Assembly: GCF_050859025.1 (NCBI RefSeq)
Contig: NZ_CP138200.1
Coordinates: 4,588,001-4,652,000, forward strand
Length of the DNA: 64,000 nt
DNA from: Wukongibacter sp050859025
GTDB lineage: Bacteria > Bacillota > Clostridia > Peptostreptococcales > Caminicellaceae
Direction: 5' to 3'
Of the stretch, positions 8,394 through 16,652 are shown in pieces; position 1 is the stretch's first letter; each line of letters begins with the position of its first letter. The notes beneath the pieces are model-generated. The model had not been told where the DNA came from. It did no database searches and saw nothing but the letters and a program-made list of their open reading frames with translations. A program made the position numbers and the translations under genes.

Positions 8394-9119
8394 TTAACGA
8401 AATAAATTCTCTTCTAAGGTTTTTCTAATCTCAGCCTTATACCTTCTGCTAACGGGTACTAGTTCCTCAGTATCTCTAATATATATTTGTCCCTCTCTAA
8501 GCTGTGAAATCCTCGATATACTAACTATATATCCCTGATGACATTGGATAAAATTTTTCCCCATATCAAGCTCTTTTTTTAATTTTTTTAAAGTCCCATA
8601 ATATTCATATTTCTCTCTTATGGTATGTATCCTTATTTTGTTCATAAGCTTCTCAAAGTACAATATTTCTTCATATTTTAGCATTACGATCTCGCTTTTA
8701 TTGTTTATAGTAAATGTATTATTTTTCTCCTTTAGTGCTTGCTTCTCCTCTAGTCTTAAAATCACATCATTCATACACTTTTTTATCTTACTTTGTGTAA
8801 TAGGTTTCAATATATAATTGAAGGCATTAATATCAAATGCATTTAATGCGTAATCTCTAGATCCTGTTATAATAACTATGATGCATTCTCTATTATTTTG
8901 CCTAATTCTTCTTCCTAATTCTATTCCATCCATATTTTCCATTCTTACATCTAAAAATGCTACATCTACTCTCTTTTTTTCTACTTTATTTAACATTTCT
9001 TCTCCATTTAAAGCCTCAAGTATTTCTATGCTATATTCGACATCTATTAGTTCTATGTATGAAGATATCATTTTCACCTGTACTTCTTCATCATCACATA
9101 TTGCTATAGTTAGTTTCAT
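8394..9119 (-). CDS. LytTR-family response regulator (AgrA-like)
   Basis: A 241-residue response regulator. The receiver domain (residues 1-120) has the acidic pair Asp9-Asp10, the phosphorylation site Asp57 in AFLDVRM and the conserved lysine in YILKPI. Residues about 135-238 form a LytTR DNA-binding domain, including EILYFEKLMNKIRIHT and HQGYIVSISRIS. Proteins of this class bind paired direct repeats upstream of exoprotein, bacteriocin or quorum-sensing operons. A GGAGG ribosome-binding site precedes the ATG. It forms an operon with the kinase immediately downstream. Likely targets cannot be inferred, though the secreted peptidase and small secreted proteins just downstream on the chromosome are candidates. 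Confidence 0.93.
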   Translation of the reverse strand: MKLTIAICDDEEVQVKMISSYIELIDVEYSIEILEALNGEEMLNKVEKKRVDVAFLDVRMENMDGIELGRRIRQNNRECIIVIITGSRDYALNAFDINAFNYILKPITQSKIKKCMNDVILRLEEKQALKEKNNTFTINNKSEIVMLKYEEILYFEKLMNKIRIHTIREKYEYYGTLKKLKKELDMGKNFIQCHQGYIVSISRISQLREGQIYIRDTEELVPVSRRYKAEIRKTLEENLFR

Positions 9120-9290
9120 TGTTTACCTCCGACCTATTTGTTAGAAAAAGTTATTGCCTTGATATTATTTTCTACACATTCATGGTTTTTCCTTCCTTTT
9201 ATTCTTTTTTTTGCAATATATTACTTTTTTTATAATTTGCTAAATGAATATATTTTAATAAATATTTGTGAGATTGATTTATATATAGAA

Positions 9291-9342
9291 AATCCATAGG
9301 TAAAGTACTTTTAGTGCTACATACTTACCTACGGATTTTATT
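9291..9342 (-). terminator. strong hairpin terminator after the XrtG operon
   Basis: AAATCC-TAGGTAAAGTA and TACTTACCTA-GGATTTT form a stem of about 20 pairs with two mismatches, followed on the minus strand by TTTTCTATATAT. It sits directly beyond the palindromic repeat that ends the last gene of the operon. The remaining 9120-9290 bases show no gene. Confidence 0.65.
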
Positions 9343-9446
9343 ATAAAGAGTTCCAAGTAAATCTTAATTTATACATATCAAATTATCCGATGTTTCTGGA
9401 GATTTTTGATGTGCATAAATTAAAGTTTTGACTGAAATCTCTATAG
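9342..9446. repeat. 105-bp palindromic repeat, copy A
   Basis: This copy is the reverse complement of the copy at 62198-62302 with roughly 80% or more identity. Shared blocks include GAGTTCCAAGTAAATCTTAA and GATATGTATAAATTAAGATT. Both copies are themselves imperfect palindromes with TATAGAGA-type ends. This copy lies inside the 3' end of the Firmicu-CTERM-like gene and supplies its final 20 codons and stop codon. Confidence 0.8.
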
Positions 9447-10174
9447 CCAATAAATAAAACTATAATAAAAAATATTAATGCTGACATCTGCCAACAAGTA
9501 GATCCTGTAGTCAGAACTATTGGCTTTCCATTTGCGATCCAGTCGTAGGGATATAATCCCTTTTTATAGGATTTAATATCAAATGCAGACTTTAACATAA
9601 ACTTAATCTCCTTATTCTCTCCTTCAAGCCCTACTTTCTCTAATGGAATTCTAAACTCAACTCTTTTATTATTACTAGATACTGACATACTGCTTTCTAT
9701 CTTCTCACCATTTAAACAAACCTTAATTGGAGTTCCTTTATTATTCTTTTTATAATTATAATCAGTACTTATATCAAATTTAACATACTTTGCCCTTTTA
9801 AAATCTGATGCTGTATAGTAGTTATACTTCCTATCATATTCAAACTTAGTAGGAATGAGTCCATAGTTCTTCCATCCTCTTTCTGGATTTAAAATCAATA
9901 AATCAAAATCCCATGACTGATATTTTCCGCCACTTTTTCGTTCCACATACAGGTATAGATATTCGCCATCAGCAAAGTATCTTACTTCGGTAAAATTTAG
10001 TGATGAACTTACTATGTCACGTTTATAATCACTTAAATATGGCTTATCCTTCCAATCATCAAAACTACCATCTATTTCCTGCTGGGTCTGAGGCTCTTTC
10101 AAAGCAAAAACCTCCGTTGAAAGGAAAATCGTAAATAACAGCGCGAGTATTATACTTATTAGTACTCTTTTCAA
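9383..10174 (-). CDS. secreted Firmicu-CTERM-like protein, probable XrtG substrate
   Basis: A 263-residue exported protein. It has a signal peptide (MKRVLISIILALLFTIFLSTEVFA), then a beta-rich domain beginning IDGSFDDWKDKPYLSD. That opening resembles carbohydrate-binding DOMON/CBM9-type domains (a 'DGSFDDW' start, then YLYVERKSG and AKYVKFDISTDYN). Near the C terminus comes TTGSTCWQ, one transmembrane segment (about residues 228-243) and a short basic tail. That is the layout of a C-terminal sorting domain. The gene is the last of an operon that contains exosortase XrtG, and it overlaps the preceding gene by 4 bases. The last 20 residues (starting at Tyr-Arg-Asp-Phe) are encoded by a palindromic repeat, so the original tail after the membrane segment has been replaced. 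I infer XrtG processing from context; the sorting signal is recognised only by layout. Confidence 0.75.
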   Translation of the reverse strand: MKRVLISIILALLFTIFLSTEVFALKEPQTQQEIDGSFDDWKDKPYLSDYKRDIVSSSLNFTEVRYFADGEYLYLYVERKSGGKYQSWDFDLLILNPERGWKNYGLIPTKFEYDRKYNYYTASDFKRAKYVKFDISTDYNYKKNNKGTPIKVCLNGEKIESSMSVSSNNKRVEFRIPLEKVGLEGENKEIKFMLKSAFDIKSYKKGLYPYDWIANGKPIVLTTGSTCWQMSALIFFIIVLFIGYRDFSQNFNLCTSKISRNIG

Positions 10175-10944
10175 AATATCCCCTCATTTGTTGACCTTTT
10201 TAATTTTCCAATAGTTATTAAGCTCCTATTAACTGTCTTAAATACCTTCATTTTACTTTTCCCACCCTTTAGCTGATATTTTAAGATGAAGGGTACTTCG
10301 CCAATTTTAAAGCCCTCAGCATCAAGCTTAAATAGCAGCTCCATCACACATGCAAAACCTCTTTCATCTAAAATCCTTCTATTATATTTCTGTGATAAAG
10401 CTGCTAAAGCCGATGTTTTATACAATCTATATCCGCAGGTATAATCTCTTACACCCTCAATATTAAGGGTAAGCCCATAAACTATTCTTGCTCCATAGGA
10501 TAAAAATCTTCTGAAAAATGATAGTCCCTCAACCCTTGATCCCCCTCTATACCTTGATGCTATTACACAGTAAAGCTTTTCCTTTATTAATTTATCAATC
10601 ATAGAATTGATATAGTATGGTGAATGTGTTAAGTCTGCATCCATAATACAGAGCAGTCCATCACACTCCCTGGACAGTACATAGTTTATTCCTGTGTTTA
10701 ATACTTCACCTAGCCCCTTATTTACTCCATGACTTAGTACAGTTATATTATCGTAGTGTCTTTCCAAAGATCTAGATATCTTTAAAGTATTATCTTCGCT
10801 TCCGTCATCAACAATCACAATATTTAAAGAGATATTATAGTCTAATAATTGTCTCTCTTGCTTCTTCCATTCTTCTATTAGTTCTCTAATATTTTCTTCT
10901 TCATTATAGCAAGGTAAAACTATATATAAATTTTCTTTATTCAT
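10171..10944 (-). CDS. GT2 glycosyltransferase, polyprenyl-phosphate type
   Basis: A 257-residue family-2 glycosyltransferase. It starts with VLPCYNEEENI and has the nucleotide-binding VIVDDGSEDNT and the metal-binding MDADLTHS. The C-terminal RILDERGFACVMELL resembles the acceptor region of dolichol-phosphate mannose synthase-like enzymes. No C-terminal membrane segments are visible, unlike GtrB-type proteins. It overlaps the next gene by 4 bases and the previous by 8, so translation is probably coupled. It probably loads a sugar on a polyprenyl phosphate that is used by the membrane proteins of the same operon. Such GT2 enzymes are regular companions of XrtG. Confidence 0.88.
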   Translation of the reverse strand: MNKENLYIVLPCYNEEENIRELIEEWKKQERQLLDYNISLNIVIVDDGSEDNTLKISRSLERHYDNITVLSHGVNKGLGEVLNTGINYVLSRECDGLLCIMDADLTHSPYYINSMIDKLIKEKLYCVIASRYRGGSRVEGLSFFRRFLSYGARIVYGLTLNIEGVRDYTCGYRLYKTSALAALSQKYNRRILDERGFACVMELLFKLDAEGFKIGEVPFILKYQLKGGKSKMKVFKTVNRSLITIGKLKRSTNEGIF

Positions 10945-12280
10945 TGTTAACCCATTCCTTCGCTCTATAATATAGATATAACCTTTTTCTTAACCTTTTC
11001 ATAACGATACTTCTTTCATCAGAAAATGTTCTAGTGTTCCATACGGCATATCTTTTTGCTGAATTTATTATCCCTGCTACCCTCATGAGAAAACCCATAA
11101 ACCTATATAAAGGCAGTAGTAAAACTATATAGCAGTGTCTTTTCATATACTTTTCCACATCAATCTGATTTTTTAAATACAGTCTAGATACATAAAAATA
11201 AATGAAGGAGTTTAGAACATAGGCTAAGTACATTATTATATTGGCACCTACTATAAGCTCTAGAGGATAATCAAGAAACGCAAGATATACCATAGCGAAA
11301 ACCCAGATGAGTCTTGGAAATACAAGGGTATGGTCCTTAACCATTGTATATTTTAAAACATTTTCGAATCCCCTATTATTTTTTTTCGCTATGTCCTTAA
11401 ATAAGGATGATACCTCTATCTGTCCCCTCTGCCATCTTTGTCTCTGTATATATAGCTTATCTATATTTTCAATAGGGTCTAAGTAAAAAAAAGCTTCCTC
11501 ACAGAGGGCTATTTTTCCCTTTAGAAACTCCCTAATTTGAGATGTCATATGGGTATCTTCTCCTAAAGTCTCATTGTTATAAAGCTGGGTTTTTAGAACG
11601 ATATCCTTCCTAAAGCACGAAAATGCTCCAGCAAGGGTAAACATTCGATTTTTCTCAGATTGAAAGCCCCTTCCTACTAAAAATGCCTCGGAATATTCAA
11701 ATAGCTCACAACGCTGTATTAATCTCAGAAATCTCCTCTCAGTTTTTTCTATTAAGCCCTTATCTATAAGAATAACCCCTGTCATTGCATTAATATCCGG
11801 ATTATTTTCAAACTTCTCAACAATCTTAAGTATTGCATTTTTATCTAGTACACCGTCTGAATCTATATTTATTACATACTTTCCTTCTGACATGTATAAT
11901 CCCTTATTCAATGCCTTTGCCTTCCCCTGAGATGAATCTACCCACCACAACCTGAGTTTTGGATTTTTCCCTTGAAATTCACAAAATACCTCGTAGGCAT
12001 TATCCCTTAAACCATTATTTATAAGAATAACCTGTAGATTCTTTATAGGATAATTTTGACTTGCTATAGATTTAAGACAGCTCTCTATTGTTTTTTCAGA
12101 ATTATACACGGGCACTAATAACGTCACTTGAGGATAAAAGTCTATCTCCTCCTTTGTTTTTTTGAAATATCCAATTAGTACAATAAGGCCACTCCTTAGT
12201 CCTTCTATAATATCTACAAGTAAAGGTATCACGAGCCAAATACTCCAAAATAAGAACTGTCTTATTAATTCCTGATTCAT
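10937..12280 (-). CDS. membrane GT2 glycosyltransferase, exosortase XrtG-associated
   Basis: A 447-residue processive-type family-2 glycosyltransferase. It has an N-terminal membrane segment (FLFWSIWLVIPLLVDII), a GT-A domain with VTLLVPVYNSEKTI, a metal-binding NIDSDGVLD and a catalytic GEDTHMT. The QRQRWQRGQIE motif is the QxxRW acceptor-binding signature of beta-glycan synthases. Two or three C-terminal membrane segments follow. It overlaps xrtG by one base (ATGA-type junction). A GT2 of this layout is a defined marker of Gram-positive exosortase G loci. What glycan it makes is unknown; attachment of a glycan to the sorted protein is a plausible role. Confidence 0.88.
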   Translation of the reverse strand: MNQELIRQFLFWSIWLVIPLLVDIIEGLRSGLIVLIGYFKKTKEEIDFYPQVTLLVPVYNSEKTIESCLKSIASQNYPIKNLQVILINNGLRDNAYEVFCEFQGKNPKLRLWWVDSSQGKAKALNKGLYMSEGKYVINIDSDGVLDKNAILKIVEKFENNPDINAMTGVILIDKGLIEKTERRFLRLIQRCELFEYSEAFLVGRGFQSEKNRMFTLAGAFSCFRKDIVLKTQLYNNETLGEDTHMTSQIREFLKGKIALCEEAFFYLDPIENIDKLYIQRQRWQRGQIEVSSLFKDIAKKNNRGFENVLKYTMVKDHTLVFPRLIWVFAMVYLAFLDYPLELIVGANIIMYLAYVLNSFIYFYVSRLYLKNQIDVEKYMKRHCYIVLLLPLYRFMGFLMRVAGIINSAKRYAVWNTRTFSDERSIVMKRLRKRLYLYYRAKEWVNNE

Positions 12281-12861
12281 TACATCTCACCTACCTTTTG
12301 ATACTTTAATTGGGTGGATGTGAAAACAAAATAATATAATAAAACTGAAAGAGCAAAAAATAGTATTCTTGCTAACAGGGTATGAACAATATAGTATGAC
12401 GATGCTCCAAATATCTTTAGCATAATAACAATAAATACTATCCTTATGATATTTGCAATATAAATATAAATATTTCCGGCTATTATAGATACAGACTTTC
12501 TTGTTATACCTCCAAAGGGAAAGAATAATGCAAGTGATGTAAATACAAGCATTTCAATTACACCCGAGCACTCGTAATTTATAATCATAGAAACGATACC
12601 ATCGGCAGTATCTATCGAAATTATCGAATTTCCTTTAAAAACTTCAAAAAGACTTGTAATTTTCTCAAGCCTAATTAAGGCGTTTGTAATCAGAACATTC
12701 AGGCCTTTATCCAAGTATGGTAGAAAAAATATCATACCGACTGTAAATACACCAACACTTCCTGTTAAAAACTTAAAAAAATACATTTTAGAATTTCTAA
12801 ATATTAAAAAAACTAATCCCCATACCATTACTGTTGAAATAAATAATAGCAGCTTCTCCAT
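12280..12861 (-). CDS. xrtG: exosortase family protein XrtG
   Basis: A 193-residue membrane transpeptidase-like protein of the exosortase/archaeosortase superfamily. The catalytic triad can be placed: Cys98 in NYECSGVIE, Arg140 in ANIIRIVFI and His160 in YIVHTLLAR, each at the edge of a membrane helix. Five to six hydrophobic segments fill the rest. Its size, the YECSGV motif and the company of a PTPS-like protein and a QxxRW glycosyltransferase fit the Gram-positive XrtG type. The expected role is recognition and cleavage of a C-terminal sorting signal, here most likely on the 9383-10174 product. It forms part of a tight operon with 7-base and overlapping junctions. Confidence 0.9.
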   Translation of the reverse strand: MEKLLLFISTVMVWGLVFLIFRNSKMYFFKFLTGSVGVFTVGMIFFLPYLDKGLNVLITNALIRLEKITSLFEVFKGNSIISIDTADGIVSMIINYECSGVIEMLVFTSLALFFPFGGITRKSVSIIAGNIYIYIANIIRIVFIVIMLKIFGASSYYIVHTLLARILFFALSVLLYYFVFTSTQLKYQKVGEM

Positions 12862-12868
12862 AAATTTA

Positions 12869-15373
12869 TCACCTACTGTCTAAAATACTCTTATTTCTCT
12901 TAATAATTATTGTTAAACCTATGGTTATTAATAAAAATATTAATGAAAGTACTATTCCAGTCTTAAGATAGGGATAGATTATCCTAAGCTTAAGCTTTGG
13001 TGTCTCTAAATAAACAAGATTATTGATTTTATCGTAATCTCCCTCTATTTTAACAAATCCATCTAAAGCCGCTATAGGCAGTAATATATTTGACTTCTTA
13101 CTGGTTACTTCTATTATGTTATCTTCTCTTTTAAATCCTATACTATAAATCTTCCTGTTTGGCACTTCAAATACATCAAGACCAAATACATCCTTTAGTA
13201 TTTCTAAAGCTTCTGTATCTTTAGTTAGAAATGTATAGTATGGTAAATTCAATCCTATAAATATCAAATTATCATTATTTTTTTTACCTATATAGTTGAT
13301 TATTTTATAATCTATAACGCCGTAACTTTCTGTATCTTCAACTCCATTTAAAAATGAAGTTCTCCAGTTGTTATACTCCTTTGGAAAATTGTCCATATAT
13401 AATCTTTTATTTTTATAATAGAGTTCTCCATAATTTTCTCTTATAGTAATTGGCTCGGCACTTACACCTAGAAAGTCGTTGCCCTCAAATCCAGTAATAT
13501 CAATTATCACTTTTACCCCATTCCTAGATAGCTTTAATATTAAATCCTCTGCTGCCTTCTTATTTCTAAACTTAAATCCCGATAAAAATACTATATTGTT
13601 ACCCTTTAATTCATCATAGGTATAATCATCTAAAAACTCACTGTCTAGAGTATGAATCCTTGGAAAAATATATATTATATTGGATGAATAACGTCCTATG
13701 GCTACACCTTCATAATTAACTTCACTGCCAAATCTACTTACATCTGGATATTTATATATAATTACTTCCTCGTCTTCTTCATATTGACCATATCCTACAA
13801 CCTGGGCAGCCTGCTTTAGTGCTCTAAAATCCTTTATTAATCTTTTTCTTACAACTAATGTGTCCGCCCCTAGCTCTAGGGCTCTATCAAACATTATGCT
13901 ATAGTAGCCGTTTTCCAAGGCAGTGTTTAATACAACTATATTTTCTGCAGTAGTTGCTCCCTGCCATGCCCATCCATATATTTGGTTTCTAACTCCATCT
14001 ATAGGTTTATAGGCAATATAATAGCTTGGAAATGAACCAAAGCTCGAATTATCCAATACTCCAATTCTTTGAACAGCTATCTCTGATGCCCTATCAAATA
14101 TTTGGGCTTGGTCAAGGGGAAACTCTCTATTGAAGCCTAGAACATGAAATGATACTAGGGAATCTATTGAAAGAAATACTACTATAAATAGTAATAGGCT
14201 ATTCCTTAGTCTTTTCCATAAAATTAGAGCTAGAATAATCATTGCCATAGCAATCGATGTAAATCTTCGCATCCAAAATAGCTGATTCATTGGGAGCTTT
14301 TGTAAAACTGGTAAAGCAGCCTTTGTTGTTCCTAATAAAACAATTAAAGCCGTGACGAATGGAGCTCTTTCACTCCTATTAGAGAATAATAATCCAAAGA
14401 CTGCAACTATAGCAAATGCTAACCCAAAATAATATACTTCAATATATTTAAGTCTCAGAATGGGATTAAGGGAAACTTTAAGGGAATATGTCAAACTCTC
14501 CATTACGCTTGCAACGGCTTCCCTATTTAATCCCATGATCCCACCCTTTAATGCTGGATATAACCAAAAACAGGAGATCATGGTTCCTAAAAAAGCATAT
14601 ATTAATGTCAGTATATTATTTAGATATTTTTTGGTAAATATTGAATTGATAAATCCAAGCATGAAAAGAGAAATTCCTACCATAGCAGCTATCATGGCAT
14701 GGGATAATGTCATAATAACCATAAAAAATGTTAAAAAGAGATAATTACTAATTCTTTTCTCTTGTATAGATTTATAATAATAAAGAAATGCGAAGGGTAT
14801 TAATGTATTTACAATTACAAAGGGAATGTTTCCTTCAGAAAATAATACTCTTAAATTATCGGGAACAAAGAACCATAGAATGGCAAACACTAAGGAGACA
14901 TTATATCTATTTGTATAGTAGCCCCAGCTTAGCCAGCCAATGCCTCCTAGTATAAAAACAAATGCAATAAAAACATTATAGGTTGTCATTATATTATTGG
15001 TAAACAGATTGATAATAGCCAAGATATAGTATGGAAGCGGAGCCCAGTATCTAAAGGGCTGTATTCCATTGTACCAGCTCTCATTATAGTTTAAAAACCA
15101 CTTCCCATTTTTAAAGGAATCATATAGAATATTACTCTTAAAAAGATGTCCATATGTGTCTGAACCCCAGGGGTACCTCCCTGTTTTATTTATCATTACT
15201 AAAGTAATCAGTGAAAAAGTAACTAAAATAATGAGATTCCTTATAAATAATTGTTTAGCCTTTCCTCTTCCTTTACATATTAAATAAATTTTCGTATTTC
15301 TTAATTTTCTAATAAAATCCAAATTTAATAACTCATCAATATTTCTATTCCCATTACCCTTCAAGCAATTCAC
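12869..15373 (-). CDS. large PTPS-related polytopic membrane protein, XrtG-associated
   Basis: An 834-residue membrane protein. After a short cytoplasmic start it has about 12 hydrophobic segments in residues 50-420. An extracytoplasmic domain follows (about 430-800), with one final membrane segment near the C terminus (GIVLSLIFLLITIGLTIII). The first loop contains GSDTYGHLFKSNILYDSFKNG and later YWAPLPYYI. These match the 6-pyruvoyl-tetrahydropterin-synthase-related membrane protein family, which resembles GT-C sugar transferases (an acidic first loop followed by a periplasmic-type domain). The gene lies between xrtG and the small PTPS-like gene, as in other XrtG loci. A role in transferring a sugar to the sorted protein is plausible but unproven. 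Confidence 0.83.
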   Translation of the reverse strand: MNCLKGNGNRNIDELLNLDFIRKLRNTKIYLICKGRGKAKQLFIRNLIILVTFSLITLVMINKTGRYPWGSDTYGHLFKSNILYDSFKNGKWFLNYNESWYNGIQPFRYWAPLPYYILAIINLFTNNIMTTYNVFIAFVFILGGIGWLSWGYYTNRYNVSLVFAILWFFVPDNLRVLFSEGNIPFVIVNTLIPFAFLYYYKSIQEKRISNYLFLTFFMVIMTLSHAMIAAMVGISLFMLGFINSIFTKKYLNNILTLIYAFLGTMISCFWLYPALKGGIMGLNREAVASVMESLTYSLKVSLNPILRLKYIEVYYFGLAFAIVAVFGLLFSNRSERAPFVTALIVLLGTTKAALPVLQKLPMNQLFWMRRFTSIAMAMIILALILWKRLRNSLLLFIVVFLSIDSLVSFHVLGFNREFPLDQAQIFDRASEIAVQRIGVLDNSSFGSFPSYYIAYKPIDGVRNQIYGWAWQGATTAENIVVLNTALENGYYSIMFDRALELGADTLVVRKRLIKDFRALKQAAQVVGYGQYEEDEEVIIYKYPDVSRFGSEVNYEGVAIGRYSSNIIYIFPRIHTLDSEFLDDYTYDELKGNNIVFLSGFKFRNKKAAEDLILKLSRNGVKVIIDITGFEGNDFLGVSAEPITIRENYGELYYKNKRLYMDNFPKEYNNWRTSFLNGVEDTESYGVIDYKIINYIGKKNNDNLIFIGLNLPYYTFLTKDTEALEILKDVFGLDVFEVPNRKIYSIGFKREDNIIEVTSKKSNILLPIAALDGFVKIEGDYDKINNLVYLETPKLKLRIIYPYLKTGIVLSLIFLLITIGLTIIIKRNKSILDSR

Positions 15374-15378
15374 CTCTA

Positions 15379-15735
15379 TTAGGCCTCTATAATATAGGTC
15401 CTCGTAGGATTTTCACTAATTTCTACAGTCCTAAAATACAAATCCTTTTTCTCCAATAATTTTTTTATATCTCTATATAGAATTTTTCCTATATTCTCCA
15501 TAGTCGGATTTATACCTATAAACTCATCAAGTTCATTTAAATATTTTCCCTCATAGTTGACAAAATATTTATCAAGTTCCTTTTCAAATTGACTAAAATT
15601 GACTATTTCCGTAGTTCTAGAACCAAAAGAAATCCCTACCTCCCAAGTATGCGGATGAATGTTTGATGTTTTATTGTTAAAAGTTACAGAATGTCTAGCG
15701 TTGATATAAAACTTAAATCTGTAATAGGTTTTCAC
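15379..15735 (-). CDS. 6-pyruvoyl-tetrahydropterin synthase-like protein, XrtG-associated, lacking the usual catalytic Cys
   Basis: A 118-residue member of the PTPS/QueD fold. The zinc ligands are visible as His15 (ARHS), His27 and His29 (HPHTWE). The segment between them (residues 16-26) has no cysteine, whereas QueD and PTPS enzymes carry an active-site Cys there. It may therefore not make queuosine or pterin precursors. The C-terminal SENPTRTY resembles the conserved SEN/SET substrate-binding segment. The gene lies between the GtrA-like gene and the large PTPS-related membrane protein gene, with 2- and 5-base gaps. PTPS-like proteins are a regular part of XrtG loci, where their function is unknown. 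Confidence 0.85.
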   Translation of the reverse strand: MKTYYRFKFYINARHSVTFNNKTSNIHPHTWEVGISFGSRTTEIVNFSQFEKELDKYFVNYEGKYLNELDEFIGINPTMENIGKILYRDIKKLLEKKDLYFRTVEISENPTRTYIIEA

Positions 15736-15737
15736 TT

Positions 15738-16169
15738 CTATCCCACCTTAGTTGAATTCAGCTTTATTCCTAATATTTTTTTTCTTATAAAGTATATTAT
15801 AAAAAATGGCCCTACTATTGAAATCATCTTCGAAAAAACAAACGATAATTTTAGAAAATCAAAACTAAACCATATTGTCGTATTCGCTAGTATTAATCCA
15901 ATTAGAAAAGTAGCTATATAAATTACAAAAGAATTTATATCTTTATTATTTGTAAATATAAATTTCATAGAAGCAAAATATTGAAATATGAAGCCACAAA
16001 ACATTCCTAAATTGGTTGAAAAAAGATAATTTAGCTCAATTTTCTTATATAGTAAATAGGATAAATAGAAATCTATGACAGTGGCAGCACATGAAATTAT
16101 AAAGTATCTAATAATATTTATTTTTAAAAGCTTTGTACTCAAATTATCACCCCATACTGTTGAAAACAA
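15738..16169 (-). CDS. GtrA-like membrane protein
   Basis: A 143-residue protein with four membrane segments and the GtrA pattern: RYFIISCAATVIDFYLSYLLYK, then FCGFIFQYFASMKFIFTN and a final helix ending in a basic tail (FIRKKILGIKL). GtrA proteins are thought to flip polyprenyl-phosphate sugars across the membrane. As first gene of the XrtG operon it would supply lipid-linked sugar made by one of the two GT2 enzymes downstream. A promoter is visible 40-65 bases upstream of the start. Confidence 0.88.
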   Translation of the reverse strand: MFSTVWGDNLSTKLLKINIIRYFIISCAATVIDFYLSYLLYKKIELNYLFSTNLGMFCGFIFQYFASMKFIFTNNKDINSFVIYIATFLIGLILANTTIWFSFDFLKLSFVFSKMISIVGPFFIIYFIRKKILGIKLNSTKVG

Positions 16170-16206
16170 AGATGATCAAATATTTTTTACATAATTCGAC
16201 ATTATA

Positions 16207-16235
16207 ATCATATTGTATTCTCATACATCTTTCAA
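16207..16235 (-). promoter_or_regulatory. sigma-A-type promoter of the XrtG operon
   Basis: On the minus strand TTGAAA (16230-16235), a 17-base spacer and TATGAT (16207-16212). It lies 38 bases upstream of the GtrA-like start. The 16236-16430 stretch beyond it shows no gene. Confidence 0.55.
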
Positions 16236-16429
16236 TAGTAATAATATGTCATAATAGTAAATATTAGTTGTTTGCATAACATCAATAATTATCTCTAAGT
16301 ATTGTATTTTTCTTAATCCAGTTTATATATATTTAGACAATTTTATTGGTTTTTCATGAATATTTTTCCTAAAGCATATTTGGTACATTATTTTATATCA
16401 TTTTCTCTAATTTCTTAATATAATGACAT

Positions 16430-16467
16430 AAAAAAAGAGTGTAGATATAAACTATCTAAACACTCTT
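16430..16467 (-). terminator. rho-independent terminator between the pel and XrtG operons
   Basis: AGAGTGT-AGATA pairs with TATCT-ACACTCT (about 16436-16467), and a TTTTTTTAT tract follows on the minus strand. It is the second terminator after the CotH gene and insulates the XrtG operon. No gene lies between it and the first terminator. Confidence 0.75.
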
Positions 16468-16621
16468 CTAATTTCTATTTATAATTAAATTATTTAAGCA
16501 CCTTTTGTCTTATCTCTAATCGAGTTTAACATTACTAACCGCAGATTACTACATCATTGGTGTATATCTCAAAACAATATTATGCTTTCACAGCCTTCTA
16601 AAACATTTTAGGACTTCATCT

Positions 16622-16650
16622 AAAAGACACTTTTTCAAACGTCTCTTTTA
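16622..16650 (-). terminator. weak hairpin terminator directly after the first CotH gene
   Basis: AAAAGAC and GTCT-TTTT arms (16622-16649) enclose a short T-rich loop three bases beyond the CotH stop codon. The stem is imperfect, and the stronger hairpin at 16430-16467 probably completes termination. Confidence 0.4.
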
Positions 16651-16652
16651 TT

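Noticed and set aside
12102..12290. Minus-strand ORF of 62 codons inside the XrtG-associated glycosyltransferase
   Set aside because: Alternate frame of a conserved GT2 gene; cysteine- and arginine-rich translation typical of a shadow.
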